DNA from: Calamus simplicifolius
Taxonomy: Eukaryota > Streptophyta > Magnoliopsida > Arecales > Arecaceae
Reading direction: 5' to 3'
NCBI GenBank assembly: GCA_900491605.1
Contig: UESW01004010.1
Location: forward strand, 536,965 to 600,964
Length of the DNA: 64,000 nucleotides
This document shows, one piece after another, positions 12,884 to 23,911 of the stretch. Positions within the stretch are counted from its first letter, which is position 1, and each line of letters begins with the position of its first letter. The translations under genes and the position numbers were made by a program. Under the pieces are notes generated by a model. It was not told where the DNA came from. It worked only from the letters and a program-made list of their open reading frames with translations, and searched no databases.

Positions 12884-13655
12884 TCACTTCACATGGTCAT
12901 CCCCATATGTGTACATGTCGTAAACTTGATTTTCAATCTTTAAATAACTCAAATGGCATTTTGGAAATAGCCTAGTTGGAATCCGATTCAATATATACAC
13001 GACCATCTTGAGAGCTTCTGTCCATAAGAACTTAGGCAGTTTGAAGCTGCTAATCATGCTCCTCACCATGTCCATCAATGTTCGGTTCATTCTCTCTGCT
13101 ACATCATTCTGATCAGATGAGCCAAGTAAACTATATTGGGCAACAATCCCATGTTCTTGAAGAAACTTCACAAATGGACAAGGCATTTATCTATCCTCTA
13201 TATATCTCCCATAATACTCACCTCCTCTATTAGATCTCATAATTTTGATTTATTATTCATATTATGTCTTTACTTTTGCCTTGAACACCTTAAAGATATC
13301 TAATGCTTCATTCTTATTATGAAGCAAGTAAAGATACATAAATTATGAGTAATCATCAATGAAGGAGATGAAGTATTTCGGACCATGAAAATCCATATTC
13401 AGACAATAAATATCTGTTTGTATGATCTCTAATAGGTCTGAACTTCTCTTGGCACCTTTCTTTGATTTGTTGGTATGCTTGCCCTTAATGCAGTCTATAC
13501 AAATGTCAAAGTCAGTGAAGTCCAAAGTATTGAGTACTCCTTCATTCACTAACCTCTTGATTCTATCTATGAAGATATGTTCTAATCTTCGATGCCACAA
13601 CATAGAAGAGTTATCATTTACAACACATCTTTTCATGCTAGCCCTAACATGCATT
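12884..13655 (-). pseudogene. copia 1 integrase with zinc-binding domain
   Basis: At 13343-13654 the frame carries LWHRRLEHI and CIDCIKGKHT, the HHCC zinc finger that precedes integrase, then FISFIDDYS at the start of the catalytic core. At 12884-13186 it carries AERMNRTLMDMVRSM, which includes the last catalytic glutamate. About 150 bp of core between the two frames is interrupted by stops. The role is insertion of the cDNA into host DNA. Confidence 0.88.
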
Positions 13656-14195
13656 ACATCATGAGTGGTATCATTTGCAAATTAATATAGAAAAGACCAT
13701 CAGACAAAGTACAATTCTCAATAAGTTCAGATTTATAATATAAATTGGAAGAAGTATCTAAAAAGTTGAAGGAATAACCCAAAGGTATAAGTCTTGAAAC
13801 TGAAATTAAATTTCTAGAAAAACTTGGTGCATAAAAGGTCCTTTCTAAATTTAAAATAAAATCACTACTAAGAACTAAAGTACTGAATTGCTCATCAATG
13901 GCCTTTAGTAGCTTCCTGACATTCTCATGCTTATCGAATGAACCACGTATACCAATAGAGATTTTTATCTTTATGAACATTATACTCAAGTGATTAGATT
14001 GCTCCCAATGTTCATAAATTGCAATCTCACTAAAAGTGCTGGTCTGAGTTACTGAAGATGGTCCATCCTTCCTTGTAGCATAATCAATGTCCATTCAGCC
14101 CAGATAAAGAAGAATTCTCTCTTTCAAATCTTATAGTTATCATCCCTCAATTCAGGTATGTCACATTTTATATCAGAGAAATTTACAGGTTGCAT
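13656..14195 (-). pseudogene. copia 1 gag remnant joined to protease tail
   Basis: A gag start codon lies at 14193-14195, followed by a short recognisable N-terminus with one in-frame TGA and a frameshift. The 146-residue frame at 13654-14094 then has a gag (UBN2-type) segment with KLLKAIDEQF that passes directly into SRNLISVSRLIPLGYSF, a segment from after the protease active site. The C-terminal part of gag, the zinc knuckle and the protease aspartate motif are therefore deleted. Just upstream of the ATG the minus strand reads TTTTGCAG, a good 3' splice site. Confidence 0.75.
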
Positions 14196-16124
14196 AACTG
14201 CAAAATTTAAACATATATGCTTATTATCAAAAATTAAGGTTAATAAAAATGCTTTACCACTGTAAATTATGCATTTAGAAAATAGTGAATTTACTGACAT
14301 AAAACTTGCATGTGAGCTAAAGCTCTAATTCAATTAGATTCACTTAAGTCTGTATGATAAAACTATCAAATTATATTCCTTCTTTCTAATTCCTATGGGA
14401 AGATTAGAAATATATAATTTAATATTTTATCCTAATTAATTATATAAATATAATAAAATTTTTTATGGGGTAAATTTTATTACATCCATATAATTAATTA
14501 CAAAGCTCTAATTCAATTAGATTCACTTAAGTCTGTATGATAAAACTATCAAATTATGTTCTTTCTTTATAATTCTTATGGGTAGATTAAAAAATATAAT
14601 TTGATATTTTATCCTAATTAATTATATAAATATAATAAAAAATTCTATGAAATAAATTTTATTATATCCATATAATTAATTACAATTAATATCCTTTATT
14701 TATGTGATTCATTAACTTTGTTATATAATTTTATAATTAAGGATGTTGTGGCTACTCCTCAATTATTTAATTGTATTTATCACTTAAATATTATTTAAAT
14801 TTTATGCTCAATTATGTTACTTAAAATGTATGCATAACTCACAAAATTGATGCATACAAATTCTAAATATAATTAAACATAAATAGGCCAGGCCAATGGC
14901 CCAACCACTTGGTGGACGAGCCAACTGCCCTCCTTTCTTACTCAAGTCCAAAAATTTTTCAATCATCCCAAAAAATAATTTTTGAACATGGGTGTGGCCC
15001 AGGCTGGATGGGCAACCCAGCCTGGCGCACCCTGCGCTTGGGCCAGTCGGCCGCAGCCCAGGTTGGCACCTAGGCTGGCTGGCTGCTACCCAGCTGGGCC
15101 AGCGCCTGACCCAACATGCTAACTGGGTGGCCTAGGCTAGCCGACTGGGTGGCCTAGGCCAGCCGACTGCTGGCCCAACCTAGGCTGGGCGGCCTAGGCT
15201 AGCCTGGGCGCTGGGTTGCGCCCAGCCTGGCGCTTGGGCCAGCCTAGCATAGCCCAAGCTGGGTGCCCGGCTTGGCTGGCGCCCTGAGTCGTTGGAGCCT
15301 TGGGCCACAACCCAGCCTAGCTGCAGTGCCTGGCGAGCGTGTCTTTCCTTTTTTTTTATTCTTGTGCCCACCACGTGGACCTCAATCGCACATCTCCCGA
15401 AAAATGCATTACATGCAAAGATCTATGCTCCACCGCTTAAGAAAGGATCTTCCTATATCCCAGGCATCTTCATCTAATAAAGGGATTTGTGCTTCATCCA
15501 TAAGCCAAAACAAATCCCTCTTTCCATAATGATAGCCATGTTAAACCAAAAGGGAGAAATAAACCATGGTGATCAAACTGAGGTTTTGGATTAAAAATCC
15601 AAGCCCTTAACACCATGCCACCATCCTTTCTTCAAACTTTTATTAGTTTTATTATATTTAAAATACTTAAGAATAAAAGAATAGTAGAACTAAATCTGAT
15701 GGACACGAACAGATAAGTGCATGCTTCATGGCATAGATCTTACTAATGCTTCTCTTAAATAAAACTAAATTAATGAAACTAAATATTAAGAGTTTACCAG
15801 ATCTAATGCCCTTTCTGATGATTCTTGATAACTTATTAACTCTCCAGGTATGCGGGTAGTTGGATCAAATGCACCAAGATACTACCAGTAGCTTTCTTAT
15901 TAGTACATCCTTAATATCCCTACCGTACGCCCATTGGGTCAAATAATTCAGGGTACTACTAGTAGCCTCCCCTTTGGACTATTCCTAAATGAGAGAAATA
16001 GCGACCAAGAATGTCTTGCCCCTCTTTATCAAATAAATAATATAATGATTGTTTCTCAGGAATTTTATCAGATCCATATATTAATGGAAACAATCCCAAT
16101 AATCAAAGCAAAGGTATTTTTATA
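14196..16124 (-). other. copia 1 long non-coding leader
   Basis: The 1.9 kb between the 5' LTR and the gag start has no retrotransposon reading frame. It holds a 183-bp tandem duplication and a GC-rich block (about 14885-15330) dominated by repeated GGCTGGC/GCCCAG words. The TTTTGCAG just before the gag ATG suggests the leader may be partly removed by splicing. Confidence 0.6.
14321..14686. repeat. 183-bp tandem duplication in copia 1 leader
   Basis: Copies at 14321-14503 and 14504-14686 both begin AGCTCTAATTCAATTAGATT and end CCATATAATTAATTACAA. Scattered differences show that it is old. Confidence 0.88.
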
Positions 16125-16137
16125 GGCTCTGATACCA
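16125..16137 (-). other. copia 1 primer-binding site
   Basis: The minus strand reads TGGTATCAGAGCC two bases inside the 5' LTR. This is complementary to the 3' end of initiator methionine tRNA, the normal copia primer. Confidence 0.9.
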
Positions 16138-16139
16138 AA

Positions 16140-16556
16140 TGTTAGAACAAAGTTATATATATTGATCCCTATCATATATATATATCAAGAAATATGGAAT
16201 TAATATATTTATCATAAAAAATAATGTAAAATATGAATCGATATATAAATACCTTCAGCCATTGCTCCACACAAATAGGTTGACTTTTCTTCATATCAGG
16301 GTAAGGCGCTTCTAAACCTTATTGTCTCTCTTAGCGATGGTATAAACTTCTATAGAGACTAGGCACGGGGACCTTTCCATTTTATTTAGCTTTATGCCTT
16401 ATCTGTCCATCATAGAGGGCGCTTCAAATGGATATGGTTGAGGGATATTTATCTTAATTGTAGATTCAAATTTTGTACTGACGTAATCCCTTAATATCGA
16501 ATATAGGACCATCTTAATCGTATATAACCGATATGCTTAATGGAAAAAAGCCAACA
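16140..16556 (-). repeat. copia 1 5' LTR
   Basis: This 417-bp copy begins TGTTAGAA and ends CCAACA in genomic orientation. It lies next to the primer-binding site, which fixes it as the 5' LTR of a minus-strand element. Confidence 0.92.
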
Positions 16557-16746
16557 CAGCTTCCATGGCAGATGGTTGCCTCGAATAAACTAAGTAGACC
16601 TCATAGCACCACAGGAAACCCTTTGTTGATGATGTAACACTCTTATTAATTATCATCATATTCGTCTTCCTTCTAAAGCTTTTACTGAGGCTCTTAGATC
16701 TCCTTGAAGTCTAGGAAATGGCAGCACTCTTTTTTCCTTTTATATT

Positions 16747-17582
16747 TGATGTGGATGATCACTCCCCCAGGCGGTAGTATAATAGTCCGCATAGTTCTTG
16801 GAGCCGAGTAATGATTTGACAACTAGTCCCAGCATCGGCCTTGGTGTTGCCCTCGGCCTCGGCCTTGACCTCGCTGTTGGCCTCGACCTCAGCTCCGACC
16901 TCGACCTTGGCCTCGGCACCGATCTCGGCCTCGGCCTCGGTGTTGTCCTCAGCCTCGGCTCCAACTCAGCCTCGGTGTTGGCCTCGACCTCAGTCGTGAA
17001 CCATATCAGCTTCAACATTTGCCTAGAGCCCCACCTCAGCCTCAGCCTCAAGCCCCACCTCGGCCTCGGCCTATCTTCGACCTCGGCCTCAAACCTTGCC
17101 TCGCATGCTCTCAACCCATAGTTGCAACTTCAAATATTGGACCCAGTGATTTAAAACACCAACGACTGTCACATAGCTCGCTCACCCGCTCTTTGCCAAA
17201 ATCACGGGCGGTTACCGATATACTATGTAGTTGCCGATATCTACGGTGCGCGCTTAGCAACTGTACACCCACCTGCTGCTTATGGAGCCGATCCTAACGG
17301 AAGACGAGATTCGACAGTTTTTCTACAAAGGGTAAGAGGGGCTCCCGAACAGGTATATAAGGACCCTGACTTGCAACGAGAAGGGAATCAATCTCTACTA
17401 TCTTATCTAAATCCCTATTTTCCAAATTGCTAACTTGAGCGTCAGAGGATCTCCGCCGGAACCATCGGTCCGTGACTTTTCTTGCAGGTTTTTGGCTATA
17501 AAAGGCGGTCCTGACATTTCTCTGAAGGCCCACGAAGCATCTCTCTCACCCGACGCTTTTCAGGAGTGATTTGGCAGCAACA
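16747..17582 (+). repeat. gypsy Tat 5' LTR with CTCGGC array
   Basis: It starts TGATGTGG and ends GCAGCAACA. Between about 16835 and 17110 it holds a degenerate CTCGGC/CTCGAC minisatellite, which makes both strands look spuriously open. At 836 bp it is 77 bp longer than the 3' LTR, mainly because of extra array units. Confidence 0.92.
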
Positions 17583-17602
17583 GATTGGTGCGCCAGAAAG
17601 GG
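17583..17602 (+). other. gypsy Tat primer-binding region
   Basis: Directly after the LTR the sequence reads GATTGGTGCGCCAGAAAGGG. Its position and TGG-like start fit a tRNA primer site, but I cannot assign the tRNA. Confidence 0.5.
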
Positions 17603-17795
17603 ACCAGACAGACGTTCATCTTCATGCATCTGCAACCCCACAACCTCTGTAAGGAAGAAGATGGCGGTTACACGTGCATAGGAGACCTCCACCAGCCAGG
17701 CCGGAGGATGCCTCCCGTGAGCTGAGCAGTCGAAGGCCAACCTCCCTATTTCGCCTCCGTACAGCTGTAGGTTAGCCAAGCTAATCGGCTCGATG

Positions 17796-18950
17796 CCATG
17801 ACTCAATAGGTTCAGGACCTGATGGCGGTGGTGCGGGGACTATAGGAGCAGTGCTCCACCACCATGCCATTGCCACCTCAACCCTCTTCGCCTCATGTGG
17901 AGGGTTATGGAGCTAGCTAGTCTCATCATGGCAGGACCTCTCCAGAGGACTTCCGCCGCGCATCCCCGAAGTCTCGTCGCCGAAAAACTTCCAAGCGGCG
18001 ACGATCTCATTCTCATCACTCCGATCGCTTTCCCAAGCGGCGTGGTGGGAAGGAACCAAAGCAGGTGCATTCCCTGCCCCGGCAACAATCTCCCTATTCG
18101 TCTTCTGAATCCTCAAAGGAAGACACCAACAGGAAGATCGCTCGCTGGGCCGAGCAACGGTTGGATGAATACCATCAGCAGCTGGAGGAGCTTAGCCATA
18201 GAATTATCAACCCATACGGGATGGACTGCGACCACCACCCCCCACTGTCGCATCGTATTATGGATGAACCGGTCCCACCCTAGTTCCATCTATCCTAGCT
18301 GGACCCATACGATGACACGACAGACCCCCTGGATCATCTGGAGAGCTAAGGTCCTCATGCAAGTTCAGGGGGCAATGGATTCTCTCCTTTGTGTCGCCTT
18401 CCCGGCTACACTTCGAAAGGTCGCACGTGCGTGGTATTCTCGTTTGCCACCACGTAGTATCCACTCCTTCAAATAGCCCGAGAGATCTTTCTTGGCCCAC
18501 TTTGATGCATGCCGAAAGATTTTTTAGTGGCTAATAGCCTGTTCGCTGTCCAGCAGAGGAGCGATGAAACCCTAAAGGACTTTGTGGCTTGGTTCAAGGA
18601 GGCTGCGCTCAAGGTCTACAATCTTGAGGACTTCATGGCCACTCTAGCACTGAAGTGGGGACTCCGTCCTTCCAGGTTCACTTACTCCCTAGACAAAAAG
18701 CCTCCCAGCTCTTATGCTGAGCTGCTGAGCCGAGCGCACAAGTATATTCGCACTGATGAAGCAGACTCCTCCATGAGGGAGGTTGACAAAGGACCCAGCA
18801 AGAAGCCAGTACCTTCAGAACCGCTGGGGTACGGTCCAGAAAGCCTGAGCCACCTCATCGTCCAAATAACCAGCCTCAAACGTTGGTTCCCAAAGAGCAA
18901 TTTACTCCACTTCTCGCCCAATATCTCACATTCTATTAGAAATTGAGGAC
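17796..18950 (+). pseudogene. gypsy Tat gag
   Basis: From an ATG at about 17799 there is an arginine- and serine-rich N-terminus, with the frame best seen at 18065-18283, and then the Retrotrans_gag capsid domain. This contains LDHLES-like and ATLRKVARAWYSRLPP words (near 18330-18460) and continues at 18509-18946 with LRPSRFTYSLDKKPPSSY and ELLSRAHKYIR. The protein would form the virus-like particle. Several stops and at least two frame changes break it. Confidence 0.85.
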
Positions 18951-18964
18951 GAGCCCTACCTCTG

Positions 18965-19730
18965 ATGTCCACCTCCCATGAGGCCCAAGGTTCCCCACAG
19001 CAAAGAATTATATTGCCGATACCACAGAGACTATGGCCACACGGAAGACTGCTGCCTACTGAAGAAGGCTATCAAGGAACTCATTCAGCAAGGTCACCTA
19101 GGCAAATTCATCCGAAGAGGAAACTCTGCTGCCCCGGGCCCATCGGCACCTCCTGTGCCTCAGATCAGCGTGGACAATGCCCCAACGGAGAAGACGATGG
19201 CCATGATCTCCTGGGGGGCAGGTAACAATTCTAAAAGACAGCGTGAGGAGGGAGTAGATTCTGTAATTCCTTTCTCTAAAAGGGATCTAGAAGGGGTAGT
19301 TAACAAATATGATGATAGCATCGTTGTGTCTATGACGATCACAAAGCACCCTATAAAACGAATTCTAGTTGACAGTTGGAGCTCTGTTGATGTTTTGAGT
19401 TACGATGCTTTTGTTTGGATGAATTTGTCTCGTAGCTCCCTTTGACCTATCACCATGCCCTTGATGGGTTTTACTGGAGACTCTGTAAAGGTCGAGGGAG
19501 AGATCACTCTTCCTGTCACAGCCGGGACTCCACCGTATCAGAGCACGGTTCTCATGAACTTCCTGGTGGTCCGAGTCCCACTAGCTTACAACGCCAACCT
19601 TAGGAGACCCAGTTTGAACCTGTTGGATGTTGTTATCTCCACCAAAAGACTACTCATAAAGTTTCCTACCGGCAAGGGAGTTGGAGATATGAGGGAGAGT
19701 AGAGCCCACTATCACTTTGCTACCACTTAG
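18965..19730 (+). pseudogene. gypsy Tat nucleocapsid tail and protease
   Basis: The frame at 18978-19445 starts with CRYHRDYGHTEDCCLLKKAI, the short zinc-binding segment at the end of Tat gag, then leads into the aspartic protease. The expected D-T/S-G triad reads VDSWSSVDV, so the glycine of the active site is a tryptophan. After a stop at 19443 the domain continues at 19455-19730 with PLMGFTGDSVKVEGEI and a degraded final LGRPSLN motif. The protease would not be functional. Confidence 0.85.
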
Positions 19731-19938
19731 CCCCCAGTCCATAGGGGGCGGTGTCGGCAACAGCAATCGAGCCGCTTGACCTCTGAGACTTGGAGAGGAG
19801 AGGGGAGTCAGTCGAGCACTTGCTGACTTTTCCCTTGGGGGAGGACCCGACGAGGACCATCCAAATCAGCGCTCTACTTTTGGAGGAAGCATGCGATCAG
19901 CTTCTTGCTTTCCTATGAGCCAACTCTGATATCTTTGC

Positions 19939-21133
19939 ATGGTTATTGTCCGACATGCTGGGTATCCCCGAGGAGGTAATTACTCATCAACTCAACATCA
20001 AATCAGGGTGTCGGCCTATCCGGTAGAAAAAGAGAAGCTTCGCCCCAGACCGGCAGAGATCCATAAGTTGGAGGCTACAGGCCACATTCGAGAGGTCCAT
20101 TACCTTGACTGGCTGGCCAATGTTGTGATGGTCTGCAAAGCCAACGAAGCTGGAGGATGTGTGTGGATTTCACTGACCTCAACAAAGCATGCCCCAAGGA
20201 CAGCTTTTCGTTGCCTCGGATTGACCAACTGATGGACGCTACATCCGGTCACGAGACCCTTAGCTTCATGGATGCCTTCTCTGGGTACAATCAGATCAAG
20301 ATGGACACGGCAGATGAGGAAGCTACCTTGTTTGTGACCGAGAAGGGGATATACTGCTACAAGGTAATGCTATTTGGATTAAAGAACATGGGGGCCACTT
20401 ACCAGAGGCTGATCAATAAAGTCTTTGAAGACAGATCGGACGCAATATGGAGGTGTACATGGATGACATGCTGACCAAAAGTATCCATGCCACTGACCAT
20501 GTTACCGACCTAGCGGAGACCTTCGGCAACTTTCATCAGTACCAGATGAGGATGAACCCCCGCAAGTATGCCTTTGGGGTGACAGTGGACAAATTCTTGG
20601 GTTTCATAGTGATGCAGCACGGGATCAAGGTGAACTCTGATAAGATCCAAGCCATCTTGGACATGAGGTCTCCGGCTAACAAAAAGGAGGTGCAGTGCTT
20701 AACTGGAAGGGTGGCGGCCTTGAGCCATTTTTTGTCTAAGTCCGCGGAGAGATGTCTGCCTTTCTTTAAGGCACTGCGCAAAGTCAATGGCTTCGAGTGG
20801 ACTAGAGAGTGCCAGAAGGCCTTCGAGAGGTTAAAAGTGTTCTTATCCACCCTGCCATTGTTATCCAAACCAAGGGGCGGGGAGGAGCTCCTTCTGTACC
20901 TTGCGGCCTTCCCTGAGGCTGTCAGCTCCGTGCTAGTTCGCAGGATGCCGACAGGATACAAAAGCCAGCGTACTACACCAGCAAGGTGCTCCATGATGGA
21001 GACTAGATATTCAAGAGTCGAGAAGATTATCTTTGCACTGATCGTCTCCGCCCAGCTTCAGGCCCTATTTCCAAGCTCACCTGATCGTGGTGGTCATGGA
21101 TCAACCACTCAAGGCAATCCTTTCTCGTCCTGA
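19939..21133 (+). pseudogene. gypsy Tat reverse transcriptase and first RNase H
   Basis: The RT N-terminus (19939-20232) is frameshifted. The frame at 20157-20474 gives CVDFTDLNKACPKDSF and FMDAFSGYNQI. After another shift, 20447-21133 gives the catalytic VYMDDML, a FLGF motif and the first RNase H region ending near RYSRVEKIIFAL. The motif order is that of Ty3/gypsy. At least two frameshifts make it inactive. Confidence 0.92.
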
Positions 21134-21240
21134 CACCTCTGGCCGACTGGCAAAGTGGGCACTCAAGCTGGGGAAGTTCGACCTATCGTTTCGACCCAGG
21201 TCGGCTATGAAGTCTTAAGTCTTAGCAGATTTTTGATCGA

Positions 21241-21759
21241 GTGCACTTGGATAAAAGAGCATCCGAAGGAGTCCTATGGAAACCCTTTAGGCATTGCAAT
21301 CGAGGGAAGAGAAGAGGACTGGATCCTTCACGTGAACGGAGCACAAATTCTCAAGGGAGCGGGACATGCCTCATCCTAGCGAGTCCAGACGGAGTTGTGA
21401 CCGAGTATGCCCTCTGTTTCCTCTTCCCAGCCACCATCAACCAGGTCGAGTATCAAACCTTACTGCTAGGGATGAGGCTGGCGCGAGAGCTTGGGGTGAA
21501 ATGCCTTAGAGTCTTCACTAACTCTCAACTCATCTCAGGTCAAATCAAAGGGGAGTACGAGGCATGGGATCCTACTATGTCCCATTACTTGAGTATGGTG
21601 CAGTCACAAGCCTCTCCCTTGGCCCACTTCAGTGTTAGCTACATTCCCCAGAGGGAGAATGCTAGAGCTGATGCTTTATCCCGGTTAGCCACCTCGGCTG
21701 ACGAAACCTTAGGGAGAACCTACGTGGAGCAGCTAGAACCCCAAGCATTGACGCGGTAG
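21241..21759 (+). pseudogene. gypsy Tat second RNase H (archaeal-type aRNH)
   Basis: The 172-residue frame contains a GAGH...ASPDGVVTEYAL start reached across a frame change, then VEYQTLLLGMRLARELGVK, VFTNSQLISGQIKGEYEA and NARADALSRLATS. This is the extra RNase H found downstream of RT in plant Tat elements. The usual DSQ motif is NSQ here, so a catalytic aspartate may be lost. It lies between RT and integrase, as expected. Confidence 0.85.
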
Positions 21760-22990
21760 AAGAATCCTTGCCGGTCTGCCAAGATCCTTCTTGGATGGAT
21801 GTGTATACTCGATACTTCAATGCTGGCACCCTCCTAGCTAACCCCAACGAGGCCAAACTGTTCAAGCGGCGAGTACCCAAGTTCCTGATGTTCGACGGCC
21901 AACTGTACCAAAATCCTTTTCTCACCCTCTTCTCAAATGCATTGGTCCCGCGGACGCCGAAAACATCCTCCGTGAGATTCATGAAGGTATCTGCGGAAAC
22001 CACTTGGGGGCAAAGCGCTGTCACACAAGGCCCTACGCCAAGGCTACTACTGGCCCACCATGCGGGAAGACGTAACCAAGCTGGTACAAAAGTGTGATAG
22101 CTGCCAGTGACATGCTAACATTCAGCGGATGCCTGCCTCTCAACTGAGCCCCTTATCGGCTCTATGGCCTTTTACCCAATGGGGGATGGACATTTTGGGA
22201 CCGTTCCCTCCAGCCTCTGGTCAATGAAAGTTTCTGCTCGTTGCCATCGACCATTTCACCAAGTGGGTAGAGGCCGAAGCGCTTGCCAGAATCACTGAGG
22301 TTAAGGTAGAAACTTCTTCTGGAAGTCTGTAATTTGTCAGTTCGAGCTACCCCACACACTTGTCACCGACAATGGTCGCCAATTTGACAACGCTTCTTCC
22401 AAAGAGTTTTGTGCCGAATTGGGCATATATCAGAGGTTTACTTCTGTCGGTCATCCGCAAACAAACGGAGCAGCAGAAGTGACAAACCAGATCATCCTTC
22501 AAGGGCTTAGGACACATCTAGATGACTTCAAAGGAAGATGGGTGGAGGAGCTCCCGAACGTACTGTGGGCATATCATACGACACCATGAACCCCCATAGA
22601 AGAAACTCCTTTCATCCTTGTGTTCGGGTTGAAGGCAGTTATTCCGATGGAAATTGGCATCCCTAGTCCCCGAACACAATCGTATGATGAAGAGAACAAT
22701 TCTAGCTAGTTGAGAGCTAATCTTGACCTCGTCGAAGAACTCCGTGATCGAGCATGACTCAGAATGGCCTCCTACCGATAGAGGATTGCAAAATATTACA
22801 ATGCCCGAGTTCATCCCAGAACATTCCTTTTCGGAGACTTAGTCCTCAGACAAGCCAAAGTATCAAAACCTACAGAGGGGGGAAAGCTATCTCCCAATTG
22901 GGAAGGACCTTACCGAATCATCGATACACTTCATCGCGAGTATACCAGATTAAAGGGCTGGATGGAAAACCTCTCCCTCGCACCTGAAAC
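21760..22990 (+). pseudogene. gypsy Tat integrase
   Basis: At 21768-21990 the zinc-binding lead-in is readable (LFKRRVPKFLMFDGQLYQ), followed after a frameshift by an H...H...C...C region near 21975-22110. The catalytic core from about 22160 to 22600 is visible only by moving between frames and across stops; HPQTNG-like and VTNQIILQGL words appear near 22450-22510. The C-terminal region (22754-22987) ends near RVYQIKGLDGKPLPRTW. It is inactive. Confidence 0.85.
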
Positions 22991-23096
22991 GCGAATAACC
23001 TCCGTTGGTATTATCAGTAGTGTCTTGATATCTTAAGTTTGAGAATGTTTGCTAGAATAACATTCATTTTCTTACTAACAAAAGTGTCTTCGAGCG

Positions 23097-23560
23097 ACCT
23101 TGCTTCTCACACAAGCCCGACTCCGCGTCGGCACTCAAGCCCGACCTCGCATCGGCACTCAAGCCCGACTTCGTGTTGGCACTCAAGTCCGACTCCACAT
23201 CGGCACTCAAGCCCGACTCCGTTGGCACTCAAGCCCGGCCTCGCGTTGGCACTCAAGGTCGACTTTGTGTCGGCACTCAAGCACGACTCTGCATTGGCAC
23301 TCAAGCCCGACTTTGCGTCAGCACAAAGCCTGGCTTCGTGTCAACACTCAAAGTTTGACTTCGCATCGGCACAAAGCTCGGCCTCGCATTGGCACTTAAA
23401 GCTGGCCTCGTGCCGGCACTCAGCTTGGCTTCGCATCGGTACTCAGCCTGATTTCGTGTCGGCATTCAAATCCGACTCCGTATCAGCACAAGCCCGACTC
23501 TGGGTACACAAGCCCAATGTCTACCCCTAAACTGACTTCACATCGGCACCCAACTCCATC
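23097..23560 (+). repeat. 20-21 bp minisatellite in the gypsy 3' region
   Basis: About twenty degenerate units of the type GGCACTCAAGCCCGACTCCG follow one another, drifting to AGCTTGGCCTCGC-type units towards the end. A second short array of about 30-bp units with TCTAGAATGAACTTGCACCGG lies at about 23680-23765. Tandem arrays between integrase and the 3' end are common in Tat elements. They explain the open frames on both strands here. Confidence 0.85.
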
Positions 23561-23911
23561 GGCATTCCCAGCCTTTGTATCGGCATAAGGTGTGAGATTG
23601 GGTCTTCACTACAAGTCATTAGTGCCGATCTTGATTTCCAAGACTTCGGCTACACTTGCCTATGGCCTCGGTCTTGGCTTATTATCTAGAATGAGCTCGC
23701 ACCGGCTTATTCTCTAGAATGAACTTGCACCGGCTCTCTAGAATGAACTCGCATCAGCTTATTCACCAGAGAACCTGTCGGCCATGACAGAAACCAAATG
23801 ATAGTAGTGTGAATCAAAGTTTTCATTAATGGAAAAATGAGTTTACAAAATTGCCAATCCAAGTCAAACTTTGGTACAATGAAACAAAAGAAGCAAAAGA
23901 CATACAAGAGT

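Larger units (their letters stand above)
10130..16556 (-). mobile_element. Ty1/copia retrotransposon 1, complete but decayed
   Basis: This 6.4-kb element lies on the minus strand. It has two matching LTRs (10130-10543 and 16140-16556), a PBS complementary to initiator methionine tRNA, a purine-rich tract, and a 5-bp target duplication CAGCT (10125-10129 and 16557-16561). The domain order gag, protease, integrase, RT, RNase H is the copia order. Every domain holds stops or frameshifts and most of gag and protease is deleted, so it could not move by itself. The 14.2-16.1 kb leader is unusually long. Confidence 0.92.

Noticed and set aside
15180..15529. GC-rich open frames around 15.2-15.5 kb
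   Set aside because: They result from repeated GGCTGG/GCCCAG words in the copia 1 leader; no domain is present and both strands are open.
16740..17121. Open frames on both strands rich in arginine/proline or leucine/glycine
   Set aside because: They are produced by the CTCGGC-type array in the Tat LTR, not by a gene. The same applies at 26728-27007 and 23100-23530.
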